Origin: Fibrobacter sp.
Lineage (GTDB): Bacteria; Fibrobacterota; Fibrobacteria; Fibrobacterales; Fibrobacteraceae
DNA length: 60,201 nt
NCBI GenBank assembly: GCA_017615055.1
Contig: JAGAAW010000050.1
Location: 1 to 60,201, forward strand
Direction: 5' to 3'
Part shown: positions 1 to 8,538 of the stretch, piece by piece
How the letters are laid out: each line of letters starts with the position of its first letter
Numbering within the stretch: the stretch's first letter is position 1
Notes under the pieces: model-generated
What the model saw: only the letters and a program-made list of their open reading frames with translations
Told to the model about the DNA's origin: nothing
The model's database searches: none
Position numbers and translations under genes: made by a program

Positions 1-899
1 ACCACGTGCACGGCTCTACCCGCCGTCGCCCGGCCGCCCTCCTCGACAATCCGGAATGCCTCATCACGCTCCGCAACGAGGATGACTCCCTGTTCGGCGG
101 CATCGCCCCGGAACCGTCCAGCAAGAACCTCGAGAAGGTCCGCAAGGTCCTCGACGACAGCAAGAGCGAGTTCCGCCTGGGTGCGATTTTCGACCCGGAT
201 GGCGACCGCATCCGCTTCTACGACGGTACGCGCGAAATTGACATGAACCAGTTCGGTGCCATCGCGTTCCACTACATGGCAACCTGGCGCAAGGAACAGG
301 GCTGCGTGGCCAAGTCCGTCGCGACCTCCAACTTCGTGAACATCATTGCCGAAAAACTCGGCGTGCCTGTGATGGAAACTCCGGTGGGCTTCAAGAACTT
401 CCGCCCCTGGCTCAGCCGCAACGCCAAGCAGAAGGCCCTCGTCGCGTTCGAAGAATCCGACGGTATCTCCGGCCTCAACAATACGCTCGAGAAGGATGCC
501 CAGTTCGGCCTCCTCATCGCTCTCGAAATCATGGCCGTTACCGGCAAGAACCTCGGTGAATACCTCGACGCCCTCTATGAAGAATATGGTCGCTTCTACC
601 CGACCCGTTCTGGCTTCGAAGTGGACAAGTCCCTCGTGGGTGCCCCGCTCAAGGCCAAGGTCGATGCCATCGCCGATATCGCCAAGCCGGGTGCCAAGGT
701 CATGGTCGGCAAGAACGAGAAGACCGTGAAGCAGCTCCTCACGCTCGATGGCGTGAAGGTCATCTTCGAAGACGACTCCTGGATGCTCGTGCGTCCGTCG
801 GGTACCGAACCGAAGGTGCGTATCTACACCGAATGCCGCGAACCGGACGAAAAGGACCCGATGTTCGAGGCTGCGAAGGCTCTGTTTTTCAAGAATTAA
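1..899 (+). CDS. Phosphohexomutase (phosphoglucomutase/phosphomannomutase family), 3' part
   Basis: C-terminal ~299 codons of an alpha-D-phosphohexomutase, which moves a phosphate between C1 and C6 of a hexose in the cytoplasm. The frame is open to the left edge (His-Val-His before the first GTG), so that GTG is internal and the N-terminal domain with the catalytic phosphoserine lies outside the window. Visible family motifs in order: the metal-binding loop FDPDGDR (about base 190), the sugar-recognition loop FEESDGISG (about 450) and the phosphate-binding loop RPSGTEPKVRIYTE (about 793) in the C-terminal domain. All three look intact, so the enzyme is probably functional. Glucose versus mannose specificity cannot be decided from this part. 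It is followed after 29 bp by a small exported-protein gene on the same strand. Confidence 0.9.
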   Translation, partial: HVHGSTRRRPAALLDNPECLITLRNEDDSLFGGIAPEPSSKNLEKVRKVLDDSKSEFRLGAIFDPDGDRIRFYDGTREIDMNQFGAIAFHYMATWRKEQGCVAKSVATSNFVNIIAEKLGVPVMETPVGFKNFRPWLSRNAKQKALVAFEESDGISGLNNTLEKDAQFGLLIALEIMAVTGKNLGEYLDALYEEYGRFYPTRSGFEVDKSLVGAPLKAKVDAIADIAKPGAKVMVGKNEKTVKQLLTLDGVKVIFEDDSWMLVRPSGTEPKVRIYTECREPDEKDPMFEAAKALFFKN

Positions 900-928
900 C
901 TTTTAGATTGGGGAAAAGGATAGGTTCT

Positions 929-1675
929 ATGAAAAAGATAATGATGATGCTTGTGCTTGCGCTGGTCATGGCCGGCTTTGCACAGGAAGGTTCTATTAAG
1001 CCGAAATTCCAGGCGTTCTCCGGAGCGCTCCTGAAGCTGAAGGATAGCGACAAGCCCGGCTACCTCAAGTTCTCCTTGAAGGTGGACGTTGCTCCGTGGG
1101 CTTTCCAGGCTATTGGTGAAGTCCGTTCCCCGACAGGCGATGCGGAATCCATTCGCGAGGCACTCTTTGAGGGCGACCTCTATGCAGTGCTTGCCTACAT
1201 CGACAATTCCCCGGTGGAAGTGAACGGTGAGGAATACCAGGTAGGCCTTTTCGACATCATGCTTTACTTTGATGACGAACCGACCACGATTCGCAACCTC
1301 AAGTTCAAGTTGCTGCCGCCGGTCGATGACGACTGGTCCAAGTCGGGCCTGAACGACGCCCTTTCCTCGGGCTCGCTGCTCGGCAACATCTGGGGCGGCA
1401 AGTACGAGAGAGCCATCACGAAGGCTTCTGCCGACCCGATGGACAAGGGCAAGCTCAAGGCGATGAAGCGCAAGAAGAGCGCAGCATCGGAGGAAACTTC
1501 CGAGATGTCTGTTTCCGAGAAGAAGAAGCAGCGCATGAAGGATATGGCTGACGAGGACGATCAGCCGAAGAAGAAAAAGAAGAAGAAGGCTTCTAGGAGC
1601 GAGGATGAATGCGATGATCCGAGCTTGACTCCCAAGGAGAAGAAGCGCTGTCTCATGATGAAGAAGAAAAAATAA
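929..1675 (+). CDS. Exported Lys-rich hypothetical protein
   Basis: Protein of 248 residues that I do not recognise. The ATG at 929 is chosen because it opens a typical signal peptide (MKKIMMMLVLALVMAGFAQ, likely cut after Ala). The frame also reads upstream into the phosphohexomutase gene, but that start would bury the signal. The middle part is mixed alpha/beta with no motif I can name. The last ~70 residues are extremely basic, with runs of Lys broken by Glu/Asp and two Cys near the end. The tail could bind anionic polymers at the cell surface or nucleic acid; this is inference from composition. It sits between a phosphohexomutase and a yebC gene with short gaps, so co-transcription is likely. 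Confidence 0.75.
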   Translation: MKKIMMMLVLALVMAGFAQEGSIKPKFQAFSGALLKLKDSDKPGYLKFSLKVDVAPWAFQAIGEVRSPTGDAESIREALFEGDLYAVLAYIDNSPVEVNGEEYQVGLFDIMLYFDDEPTTIRNLKFKLLPPVDDDWSKSGLNDALSSGSLLGNIWGGKYERAITKASADPMDKGKLKAMKRKKSAASEETSEMSVSEKKKQRMKDMADEDDQPKKKKKKKASRSEDECDDPSLTPKEKKRCLMMKKKK

Positions 1676-1709
1676 GTTTCACAAAAACCTGAATAATCAG
1701 AGGTAATCT

Positions 1710-2456
1710 ATGTCCGGTCACTCCAAATGGGCCACCACCAAACGCAAGAAAGCCAAGACTGACGTTGCTCGCGCCAAGGCTTGGAACAAGTTGATTAAGG
1801 AAATTTCCATTGCTGCCAAACTCGGCGGCGGAAACCCTGACGCCAACCCCCGTCTCCGCGCGGCGATCCTCAAGTCCAAGAGCCAGAGCTTGCCGACTAA
1901 GAACATCGAAAGTGCCATCGCCAAGGGTACGGGTGCCAACTCCGGTACCGAAATGACGGAGCCGCTGTACGAAGGACGCGGCCCGGCCGGCATCGCCATC
2001 ATGGTGCAGTGCCTGACCGACAACAAGGTCCGTACCGTTGCCGAAATCCGCAACATCTTCAACAAGAACAACGGTTCCATGGGTGAATCCGGTTCCGTTT
2101 CCTGGGCGTTCACCTACAAGGGCGTGATCGTTGTCGATGCCGAGAAGTACCCCGAAGAACAGGTCATGGACCTCGTGATCGAGGCTGGTGCCGAAGACAT
2201 GAGCACTGAAGACGGCGTGCATGAAATCTCCACGAGCCCCGAAGCCTTCGACGCTGTTTCCAAGGCTCTCGAAGCTGCGAACATCGAGATGATGAGTGCC
2301 GAAATCACCTACGTCCCCAACGACCCGGTGAAGCTCGGTCACGACGATGCCGTGAAGCTCCTGAAGCTTATCGACAAGTTCGAAGACCACGACGACGTCC
2401 AGGATGTTTACCACAACGCCGAAATCGACGAAGCCGACATGGACGCCGCGGAGTAA
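1710..2456 (+). CDS. yebC: YebC/PmpR-family (TACO1-like) regulatory protein
   Basis: 248-residue cytoplasmic protein of the YebC/TACO1 family. Members have been described as DNA-binding regulators and as factors that help ribosomes through difficult stretches such as polyproline. It opens with the family hallmark MSGHSKWATTKRKKAKTD, followed by the conserved Lys/Arg-rich first domain, the GTGANSGTEMTEPLYEGRGP segment and the acidic C-terminal domains. Length matches the family (~240-250). An AGAGG Shine-Dalgarno precedes the ATG and a clear terminator follows at 2513. No ruvC or other common neighbour of yebC is present here. Confidence 0.95.
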   Translation: MSGHSKWATTKRKKAKTDVARAKAWNKLIKEISIAAKLGGGNPDANPRLRAAILKSKSQSLPTKNIESAIAKGTGANSGTEMTEPLYEGRGPAGIAIMVQCLTDNKVRTVAEIRNIFNKNNGSMGESGSVSWAFTYKGVIVVDAEKYPEEQVMDLVIEAGAEDMSTEDGVHEISTSPEAFDAVSKALEAANIEMMSAEITYVPNDPVKLGHDDAVKLLKLIDKFEDHDDVQDVYHNAEIDEADMDAAE

Positions 2457-2512
2457 TCTGCGTGTCATTCTGGAGGACCGAAAGTCCGATAGAATCCATG
2501 AAATTTTAAAAG

Positions 2513-2539
2513 CCGGGTGCGCTAAGCATCCGGTTTTTT
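2513..2539 (+). terminator. Rho-independent terminator after yebC
   Basis: Stem CCGGGTGC/GCATCCGG (one G-U pair) with a short CTAA-type loop followed by six T. It lies 57 bp after the yebC stop. Confidence 0.85.
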
Positions 2540-2618
2540 ACATTTTGTCCATAAATTATTTAGAATAAATTATCATTAGGCCGGGAAAAGAATATATTTT
2601 ATGGGAAAAGGAGGAAAT

Positions 2619-3674
2619 ATGAATATTCGTAGAATTTTTCGATTGAGCTGCTTGTCCGTTATGGGGTTTTTCTGGGCAAGTTGCGGTAGCGACTCCGATA
2701 CTTCGACCAGCGTGACGGGTATTAATTCCGGTACTGATCCGGAAAGTTCGTCCGATGCCTTGCTACAGACCAGTTCTTCCGCGGAGCCTAACTCTGCTGA
2801 TGCTGTACCCGAGTCTTCTTCATCGGATTTTCCCGGAATAGGCTCGTCCGATGATGCTAGTTCCTCTAGTTCGGGAATTGAAAGTTCTTCTAGCGCTAAT
2901 CCGTTTAGATTGGCTAGGGACACTTCCATAACCTGTTCTACGTTCCAGTTCTTAGAGGAACGTTGCCCTGTATCATCTGAACCGTACTATTCGTGTACCG
3001 ATTTACAGGAGTTCCTGAAAAAGGATACCACGGTGTCGCAAAAGATTCTGGACAAGTGGGAAGAGAAACTCTTGGCGTGTGGCGCCGTTCATGAACCGGA
3101 GACGGTTTATGGTGTCGTGTACCGTGTCTGCCCCCATTATGAGGTCACGTATCTTAAATGCTCCGATGGCAAGAATTACAGTTTTTACGCGGAAGATAAT
3201 GGACTCGCATACGTCACAGAAAAGGAATACTACGAGACGCATAGTTCTAGTTCCGTGGCTGAAAGTTCTAGTTCGCAACCGGAAGACCTGGTCACGAACT
3301 GCCCACAGGATTCCTTCGCGCTGTTTGTAGATGTTCTTGCCGATGTGCAGAAGGAAGTGTATGAAAAGATCGTGAAGGTCCTTGATGAAAACGATACATT
3401 GCCCGAAGCGAAAAAGGCCTTCCTGGATAGTATCATTAATCGAGAAGAAAAGACCCTGAAAGGGAATTTGTTCCCCTATCATTCGGGTCAGTATTATGAT
3501 TTAGGATATGTGAGCCTGAAGCATGAGTCCAATTACTGGTTTGATGGCTATGTTGCGAAGACCAAAACCTGTGCGGATGGAACGCCCGAGACGACTGCGC
3601 TCTATCGGGAAAAGTACGAAGAAATCCTCCAGGAATGCCTGGACCTGATTAATAGAAAACTTGACGAAGAATAG
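2619..3674 (+). CDS. Ser-rich hypothetical lipoprotein
   Basis: 351-residue predicted lipoprotein of unknown function. The ATG at 2619 is preferred over the in-frame ATG at 2601 because a GGAGG ribosome binding site lies between them at the right distance. N-terminus: a basic n-region, a hydrophobic stretch and a lipobox ending WASC at about residue 22. Residues ~25-100 are a low-complexity Ser/Asp/Glu linker with SSSS runs, a pattern typical of Fibrobacter surface lipoproteins. The rest (~100-351) is a globular domain with several Cys (probably disulfides), interrupted by a second Ser-rich linker (~205-220) and a predicted helical segment. The gene is flanked by terminators and is convergent with the amidase gene, which ends one base later. 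Confidence 0.8.
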   Translation: MNIRRIFRLSCLSVMGFFWASCGSDSDTSTSVTGINSGTDPESSSDALLQTSSSAEPNSADAVPESSSSDFPGIGSSDDASSSSSGIESSSSANPFRLARDTSITCSTFQFLEERCPVSSEPYYSCTDLQEFLKKDTTVSQKILDKWEEKLLACGAVHEPETVYGVVYRVCPHYEVTYLKCSDGKNYSFYAEDNGLAYVTEKEYYETHSSSSVAESSSSQPEDLVTNCPQDSFALFVDVLADVQKEVYEKIVKVLDENDTLPEAKKAFLDSIINREEKTLKGNLFPYHSGQYYDLGYVSLKHESNYWFDGYVAKTKTCADGTPETTALYREKYEEILQECLDLINRKLDEE

Positions 3675-4787
3675 TTACCGTCCGAGCGTTTCGCGGTAAC
3701 TGTGCACGGCATCCTTGTAGGTGCTTACGGCCTTCGAAATGCGTGCGGCGATGTCTTCCTGGCCGGCCTTGCTCATCATGTAGGCCTCGTCCTCGAGGTT
3801 GCTGATGAACCCGATTTCGAATAGCACTGCGGGCATCAGCGCGCCCACGAGCACCATGAACCCGGCGCCGCCTACGCCACCGGCCTGGCGCTTAATCTTG
3901 CCGCCGTCCATGGCCTTGAGCATTTCTTCGGTGAACATGTAGCTGTTCTGCTTGTACTTCTCGAGGCGCGCTTCCAATTTGAACCATTCGATGGGGGAGA
4001 GTTCCTCCTTCGCGTTCTTTTCACCGTAGAGCGTGGCTACCTTGTTTTCACGGCGGGCAATCGCCTTGTCTTCTTCGCTTTCGGGGGCGCGTAGCACGTA
4101 CACGTGGAAGCCCTTGATTTGCTTCTTGCGTTCTGCGGAGGCATCGATGGCGTTGCAGTGCAGGCTGATGAACAGGTCGCCGTCCCATTGGTTTGCAAGG
4201 TTCGCGCGTTGCCCGAGTTCAATAAACACGTCCTTGTCGCGGGTCATCTTCACGTTGAAACCCGCCTTCTCGAGGTCTTTCTTCAGGAGCTTGCTGACGG
4301 CGAGCACGATGTCTTTTTCCTGCGCGTTCTTGCCGAGTGCTCCAGAGTCCTTGCCGCCGTGGCCCGGGTCGATTACGATGGTTTTCACCTCGCGCGTGCC
4401 CGCGGTCTCGTTCTTCGGCTTGGTTGCGGTGACTGTCTTCGCGGCATCCTTTGCAGCAGTAGCCTTCGCGGGTTCGGCTTTTGCGGGTTCAGCCTTCGCG
4501 GCAGTTGCCTCGCTCTTGGGCGGGAAAAGTTTATTCACGTCCTCTTCGGCAATCCAGAGGTGTCCGTCATCGAGAACCGGGCTTGCCGTAAGGTCGATGG
4601 TGCTGCCGTTCACCGAGGCGTACGGGATGCCGACCGCAAATTTCGCGGTATCCTTTTCGGTAACGAGAATGAACGATTTCTGGACGGGGAACCAGTGGAA
4701 CGATGCGCCGATTTTCTTGGATACGGTTTCGGCATCGACCGCGGTAACGTCGGCGAAGGACAATGCCCAGCCGAACAGCAGGAGCAT
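3675..4787 (-). CDS. N-acetylmuramoyl-L-alanine amidase (Amidase_3, AmiC-like)
   Basis: Periplasmic zinc amidase that cleaves the bond between MurNAc and the stem peptide. Visible features are a hydrophobic export segment (LLLFGWALSFA), an N-terminal domain of ~90 residues, an Ala/Lys/Glu-rich linker with AKAEPAKAEPAKA repeats, and then the Amidase_3 domain with the first Zn ligand in DPGHGGKDSG, a Glu in AQEKDIVL, a His in SLHCNA and the catalytic Glu in LFEIGFISN. The ATG at 4787 starts 8 bp after the smpB stop. The same frame extends to an ATG at 4889 inside smpB, which would add a basic Arg-Arg-Lys n-region before the signal segment, so the start is uncertain by 34 codons. It is the last gene of an obgE-smpB-amidase cluster. 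Confidence 0.9.
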   Translation of the reverse strand: MLLLFGWALSFADVTAVDAETVSKKIGASFHWFPVQKSFILVTEKDTAKFAVGIPYASVNGSTIDLTASPVLDDGHLWIAEEDVNKLFPPKSEATAAKAEPAKAEPAKATAAKDAAKTVTATKPKNETAGTREVKTIVIDPGHGGKDSGALGKNAQEKDIVLAVSKLLKKDLEKAGFNVKMTRDKDVFIELGQRANLANQWDGDLFISLHCNAIDASAERKKQIKGFHVYVLRAPESEEDKAIARRENKVATLYGEKNAKEELSPIEWFKLEARLEKYKQNSYMFTEEMLKAMDGGKIKRQAGGVGGAGFMVLVGALMPAVLFEIGFISNLEDEAYMMSKAGQEDIAARISKAVSTYKDAVHSYRETLGR

Positions 4788-4795
4788 GGCGAGGA

Positions 4796-5269
4796 CTAGC
4801 GGTGAGCCTTTGCGGCGCGGTCCATTTCCAGCTTCGCTTCGCGGTTGATTATATCCTGTCGCTTGTCGCGTTGATCCTTGCCTCTGCATATTCCGATTTC
4901 GAGTTTTGCACGTCGGTTCTTAAAGTATAGTTTTAGCGGGACGATGGTGCAACCCTTGAGTTCCTTCGCCTTGCGCATTTTCTGGATTTCGTGCTTGTGC
5001 GCGAGCAACTTGCGCTTGCGGGCAGGGAAGTGGTTAAAGCGGTTTGCAAACAGGTACTCGTCGATGCGGGCGCCGATGAGCCAGATTTCGTCCTTCTTTT
5101 CGTCTACGTCGACCCAGGCTTCACCGATGGTGCACTTGCCGTCACGGATGGACTTGACTTCGGAACCGATAAGCATGATGCCCACCTCGAACGTTTCGTC
5201 AACGAAGTAGAGGTGGTTTGCCTTGCGGTTCTGTATTACGGGCGTGCTCTGTTGCTCTTTTTTCGCCAT
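4796..5269 (-). CDS. smpB: SsrA-binding protein SmpB
   Basis: 157 residues, matching the family length. SmpB binds tmRNA and delivers it to stalled ribosomes for trans-translation. Recognisable segments are NRKANHLYFVDETFEVGI near the N-terminus, GSEVKSIRDGKCTIGEAWV, the RKRKLLAHKHEI segment, and the basic C-terminal tail beginning GKDQRDKRQDI that enters the decoding centre. It starts 3 bp after the obgE stop and runs directly into the amidase gene, so it is in a minus-strand operon. The tmRNA gene itself is not in the window. Confidence 0.97.
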   Translation of the reverse strand: MAKKEQQSTPVIQNRKANHLYFVDETFEVGIMLIGSEVKSIRDGKCTIGEAWVDVDEKKDEIWLIGARIDEYLFANRFNHFPARKRKLLAHKHEIQKMRKAKELKGCTIVPLKLYFKNRRAKLEIGICRGKDQRDKRQDIINREAKLEMDRAAKAHR

Positions 5270-5272
5270 GCG

Positions 5273-6325
5273 CTAAGCCTTCTTGCCCCAGCCGCTCTTC
5301 TTGCCGCTGGCCTTGCTGCTTTCGAGGGCCTTCGATTCCCAACCGACCTTCTTCTTCTGCACGTGCGGAACGGCCTCGTCGAGCGCCTGTACCAGTTCCT
5401 TGCAGCCGTCGCCCGTCATGGCCGAGGTCACGATGACCTTCTGGCGGTGCTTCTTGAATTCCTTGATGGCGTTCTCGATTCCGAGGTCGTCCTTGTTGAG
5501 CGCGATGACGAACGGCTTTTCGGCGAGTTTCGGGTGGAATGCCTTGAGTTCTTCCTTCAATACCTTGAACTGCTCGTAGGCGTTCTCGGCAAAACCGTCA
5601 ATCACGAACAGCAGCGTGTGCGTGCGTTCGATGTGCTTGAGGAACTGGTGGCCGAGACCCTTGCCCTCGCTGGCGCCTTCCAGGAGGCCCGGGATGTCGG
5701 CGACCACGAAACTGTGGCCGTTTGTCTGCACGATGCCGAGCACCGGTTCGAGGGTAGTGAACGGGTAGTCGCCGACCTTCGGGCGACCGCTCGAAATCTT
5801 GTTCACGAGGCTAGACTTGCCCGCGTTCGGGAATCCGACGAGGCCCACGTCTGCCATAAGCTTGAGTTCCAGGAAGAGTTCGCGTCTTTCTCCCTTTTCG
5901 CCGGGAGTGCATTTGCGCGGTGCCTGCACCTTCGGGGTGGCAAAGTGCTGGTTGCCCATGCCGCCCTTGCCGCCACGGGCCGCAATCCACTTCTGGCCGT
6001 CTACGGTAAGGTCGGCGAGGATGCGCCCTTCGGAATCCTTCACGATGGTTCCGCGCGGAACGTAGACGATAAGGTCTTCGGCGCTACGCCCGGTGCAGCG
6101 CTTTGCGCCACCCGGCTGGCCGTTTTCGGCCTTGTAGACGCGGGCGTTGCCCATGTCGAGGAGCGTGGAGTACTGCTCGTTCACCTGCAGAATCACGTGG
6201 CCGCCGCGCCCGCCGTCACCGCCGTCGGGCCCGCCAAGCGGCACGAATTTTTCGCGGTGGAAACTGCAGATGCCGTCACCGCCCTTGCCGGAGCGAACTT
6301 CAATTGATTTTTCGTCTAGGAACAT
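5273..6325 (-). CDS. obgE: GTPase Obg (ObgE/CgtA)
   Basis: 350-residue ribosome-assembly GTPase. It begins MFLDEKSIEVRSGKGGDG with the glycine-rich Obg domain (many GGxGG repeats, residues ~1-160), then the G domain: G1 GFPNAGKSS, switch I PFTTLEP, G3 DIPGL, G4 NKDD and G5 TSAM. The last ~30 residues are a short Lys/Ser-rich tail rather than a full OCT domain. The frame continues 19 codons upstream, but the ATG at 6325 gives the conserved N-terminus. First gene of obgE-smpB-amidase, with 3 bp between obgE and smpB. Confidence 0.97.
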   Translation of the reverse strand: MFLDEKSIEVRSGKGGDGICSFHREKFVPLGGPDGGDGGRGGHVILQVNEQYSTLLDMGNARVYKAENGQPGGAKRCTGRSAEDLIVYVPRGTIVKDSEGRILADLTVDGQKWIAARGGKGGMGNQHFATPKVQAPRKCTPGEKGERRELFLELKLMADVGLVGFPNAGKSSLVNKISSGRPKVGDYPFTTLEPVLGIVQTNGHSFVVADIPGLLEGASEGKGLGHQFLKHIERTHTLLFVIDGFAENAYEQFKVLKEELKAFHPKLAEKPFVIALNKDDLGIENAIKEFKKHRQKVIVTSAMTGDGCKELVQALDEAVPHVQKKKVGWESKALESSKASGKKSGWGKKA

Positions 6326-6411
6326 GCCACAAATGTAGAAAAGTATGCAAGGCGAGTATGCCGCAAGGCAAGTGAAAAACAAAAAAAGCTAGCCATTCTT
6401 TATGTGGAAAC

Positions 6412-6419
6412 TATATTTG
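6412..6419 (+). promoter_or_regulatory. TATATTTG promoter element upstream of FISUMP lipoprotein
   Basis: Octamer TATATTTG 28 bp before the ATG at 6448. It matches the extended -10/-7 element found before several other genes in this window. No convincing -35 hexamer is visible at 16-17 bp. Confidence 0.45.
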
Positions 6420-6447
6420 TTATGATAAAATATACGCAAGGTGTCTT

Positions 6448-8421
6448 ATGTTGAGTAAGCAATCTCTAGTAATGCCTTCCCTTTTGGCAATCATTCTCTT
6501 AGCTTGTGGTGAAGATTCTTCCAACAATTCAAATGTCTCGGTGCGGGAAGGAACGGTGACGGACTCAAGAGATGGGAAAACCTATAAAACGGTGACTATT
6601 GGTTCGCAGACCTGGATGGCTGAAAACCTGAATTACAATGATGGAACAACAAGTTCACATTGCTATCGTGACGATGAAATCAACTGTTTTAGGTATGGGA
6701 GACTTTACATTGGCCCGCGTGACATGGATTGTCCTGATGGTTGGCACATACCCCGCTTGGAAGAATGGGAAACTTTGATAAGTGCTGTAGGTGGGGATTC
6801 CGTTGCAGGAAAAATGCTTAAATCTGCAAGAGAATGGCCTGATGGTGCTAATGGTTCGGATGATTTTGGCTTTTCCGCTTTGCCAGCAGGTTGTTTTCAA
6901 ATAAATCATGGTCCAGCTGGAGCTGGTTTGACGGGAGTGTTGGAGGGAACGGTGGATACGGTGTTCAATGATATGTGCACTATATTTGAAGTAAGTTATG
7001 ATTCTAGAAAGTATGATTCAATTGCAGAGATGGTTTTTGAGACTCTGTACTATGTGTCCTTGAATGATTATTCTGATGGCGGTATTATTGGGGCAGATCG
7101 TCATGATAATGATGCTGTTCATCGCTATTATTCTAGCGGTTATACAGTAGGGCACGTTTCAGTTCGTTGTGTACGGGATAGTCGAGATGATGCCCCTGTG
7201 CAAACAGAAAATCCGTCCAGTCCTGAAACCAAAGCGACAGTCTGTAAGATATCTGATAGGGATGATTGCGAATATGGTTCCGTAACAGATGAACGTGATG
7301 GACGAATGTACAAGACGGTGAAGATTGGAAATCAACGGTGGATGGCTGAAAATCTCAATTATGAAATGCGTGGTAGCCTTTGTTATAACGATGACGCTAA
7401 TTATTGTGCCAAGTATGGAAGGCTCTATACTTGGGAAGAAGCAAAAAAAGCGTGCCCGTCAGGATACCATTTGCCTGATACAACGGAATGGAACACTTTG
7501 GCTAATGCGGTTGGTGGAAAGTCTATAGCGGGTAAGATTCTAAAAGCAATGGATGGCTGGAATGAAGAAGGCGTAGGTGTAGACTTCGTTGGATTCTCTG
7601 CGTTGCCCGCTGGCAGCTATGCATCCGAATTCGACTACGGTGGGAATGCCGCATATTTTTGGAGTGCTTCCGAAGGTCGTGGTCGTTTCTTCGCTTATGC
7701 CGTGGACCTAGACAATAAGGATTCTCTTCGCCTAACTTACAATGGTGATTTATCTAGGTATTCGGTTCGCTGTCTCCAGGGCGATGCTCCAGAGCAAACT
7801 GCGGAATCTCCGTCTAGTGAAACACCTGTGCCTTGCCCTGAAAATTCTGAGAATGTCTCTGCGGATAATGTTGAGTTTGGAAACATAATAGATGGACGAG
7901 ATGGCCAAATCTATAAGACTGTGACCATTGGAGAACAGACCTGGATGGCGGAAAATCTCAACTATGTAACAGATAGTAGCTTTTGCTATAATGATAGCGC
8001 CAGTAATTGCGCCAAATATGGTCGGCTCTATACTTGGGTTGCGGCAGTAACGGCTTGCCCGTCAGGATTCCATCTACCTGATACGGCGGAATGGAATGCG
8101 CTGGTTAGAACCGTTGGAGGATGGTCTACAGCGGGCAAGGTGCTTAAATCCACATGCGGTTGGGATGAAGATGGCAATGGAATAGATTCCTATGGATTCT
8201 CAGCGTTGCCTGCAGGCTTTTATGAAAATGGTGTTTTTAGTGAAGAATACATTGATACCGGCTTTTGGAGTACTACTGAATACGATGCTTCCGGCGTCTA
8301 CAAAATGATTTTTGTTGACAATCGCGATGATGCGTGGTTCAGCGCAGCGTACTCTTACGACAAAAATGCTTACTTACCCAATAAGCATGTGGGTAATTCG
8401 GTCCGTTGTATTCAGGACTAG
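6448..8421 (+). CDS. Lipoprotein with three FISUMP domains
   Basis: 657-residue predicted lipoprotein: a short N-terminus, hydrophobic segment and lipobox ILLAC (Cys about residue 20), then three copies of the Fibrobacter major paralogous domain (TIGR02145). Each copy opens with a motif of the form RDGKTYKTVTIGxQTWMAENLNY (starting near residues 36, 278 and 480), followed by a Cys pair, YGRLYTW or similar, a CPxGxHLP motif, W..L....GG, GFSALPAG and a final VRC. Copy 1 is more divergent and longer than copies 2 and 3. The function of FISUMP domains is unknown; the fold is probably related to FGE/C-type-lectin-like domains (inference). The gene looks more A+T-rich than its flanks. Confidence 0.9.
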   Translation: MLSKQSLVMPSLLAIILLACGEDSSNNSNVSVREGTVTDSRDGKTYKTVTIGSQTWMAENLNYNDGTTSSHCYRDDEINCFRYGRLYIGPRDMDCPDGWHIPRLEEWETLISAVGGDSVAGKMLKSAREWPDGANGSDDFGFSALPAGCFQINHGPAGAGLTGVLEGTVDTVFNDMCTIFEVSYDSRKYDSIAEMVFETLYYVSLNDYSDGGIIGADRHDNDAVHRYYSSGYTVGHVSVRCVRDSRDDAPVQTENPSSPETKATVCKISDRDDCEYGSVTDERDGRMYKTVKIGNQRWMAENLNYEMRGSLCYNDDANYCAKYGRLYTWEEAKKACPSGYHLPDTTEWNTLANAVGGKSIAGKILKAMDGWNEEGVGVDFVGFSALPAGSYASEFDYGGNAAYFWSASEGRGRFFAYAVDLDNKDSLRLTYNGDLSRYSVRCLQGDAPEQTAESPSSETPVPCPENSENVSADNVEFGNIIDGRDGQIYKTVTIGEQTWMAENLNYVTDSSFCYNDSASNCAKYGRLYTWVAAVTACPSGFHLPDTAEWNALVRTVGGWSTAGKVLKSTCGWDEDGNGIDSYGFSALPAGFYENGVFSEEYIDTGFWSTTEYDASGVYKMIFVDNRDDAWFSAAYSYDKNAYLPNKHVGNSVRCIQD

Positions 8422-8448
8422 ATTGTCTACGCCCCCCAAAAAAAATTC

Positions 8449-8475
8449 GCCAGCCCGCTTTGGACTGGCTTTTTT
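8449..8475 (+). terminator. Terminator after the FISUMP lipoprotein
   Basis: Inverted repeat GCCAG/CTGGC, with an inner CC/GG pair after one mismatch, followed by six T. It lies 27 bp after the stop. Confidence 0.75.
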
Positions 8476-8487
8476 CATGCCTCCCTC

Positions 8488-8526
8488 TTGACTTTTTTAA
8501 CTTAATAAGTTAAATTTAAGTTAAAA
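8488..8526 (+). promoter_or_regulatory. Promoter with overlapping palindromic operator
   Basis: -35-like TTGACT (8488-8493), 17-bp spacer, -10-like TAAATT (8511-8516). A 19-bp palindrome with a single central base (TTTAACTTAATAAGTTAAA, 8496-8514) fills the spacer and enters the -10. A further half-site, TTTAAGTTAAA, follows at 8515-8525. The placement is what a repressor operator would look like (inference). Confidence 0.6.
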
Positions 8527-8538
8527 GGGCGGGTTGTT

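Noticed and set aside
2700..2910. CRISPR-like or microsatellite repeats in Ser-run regions
   Set aside because: The repeats are AGT/TCT/TCC codon runs encoding Ser linkers of lipoproteins, without spacers or palindromic repeat units.
4991..6307. 438-codon plus-strand open frame
   Set aside because: Lies antisense to obgE and smpB, whose protein motifs are unmistakable; open only because of G+C-rich third positions.
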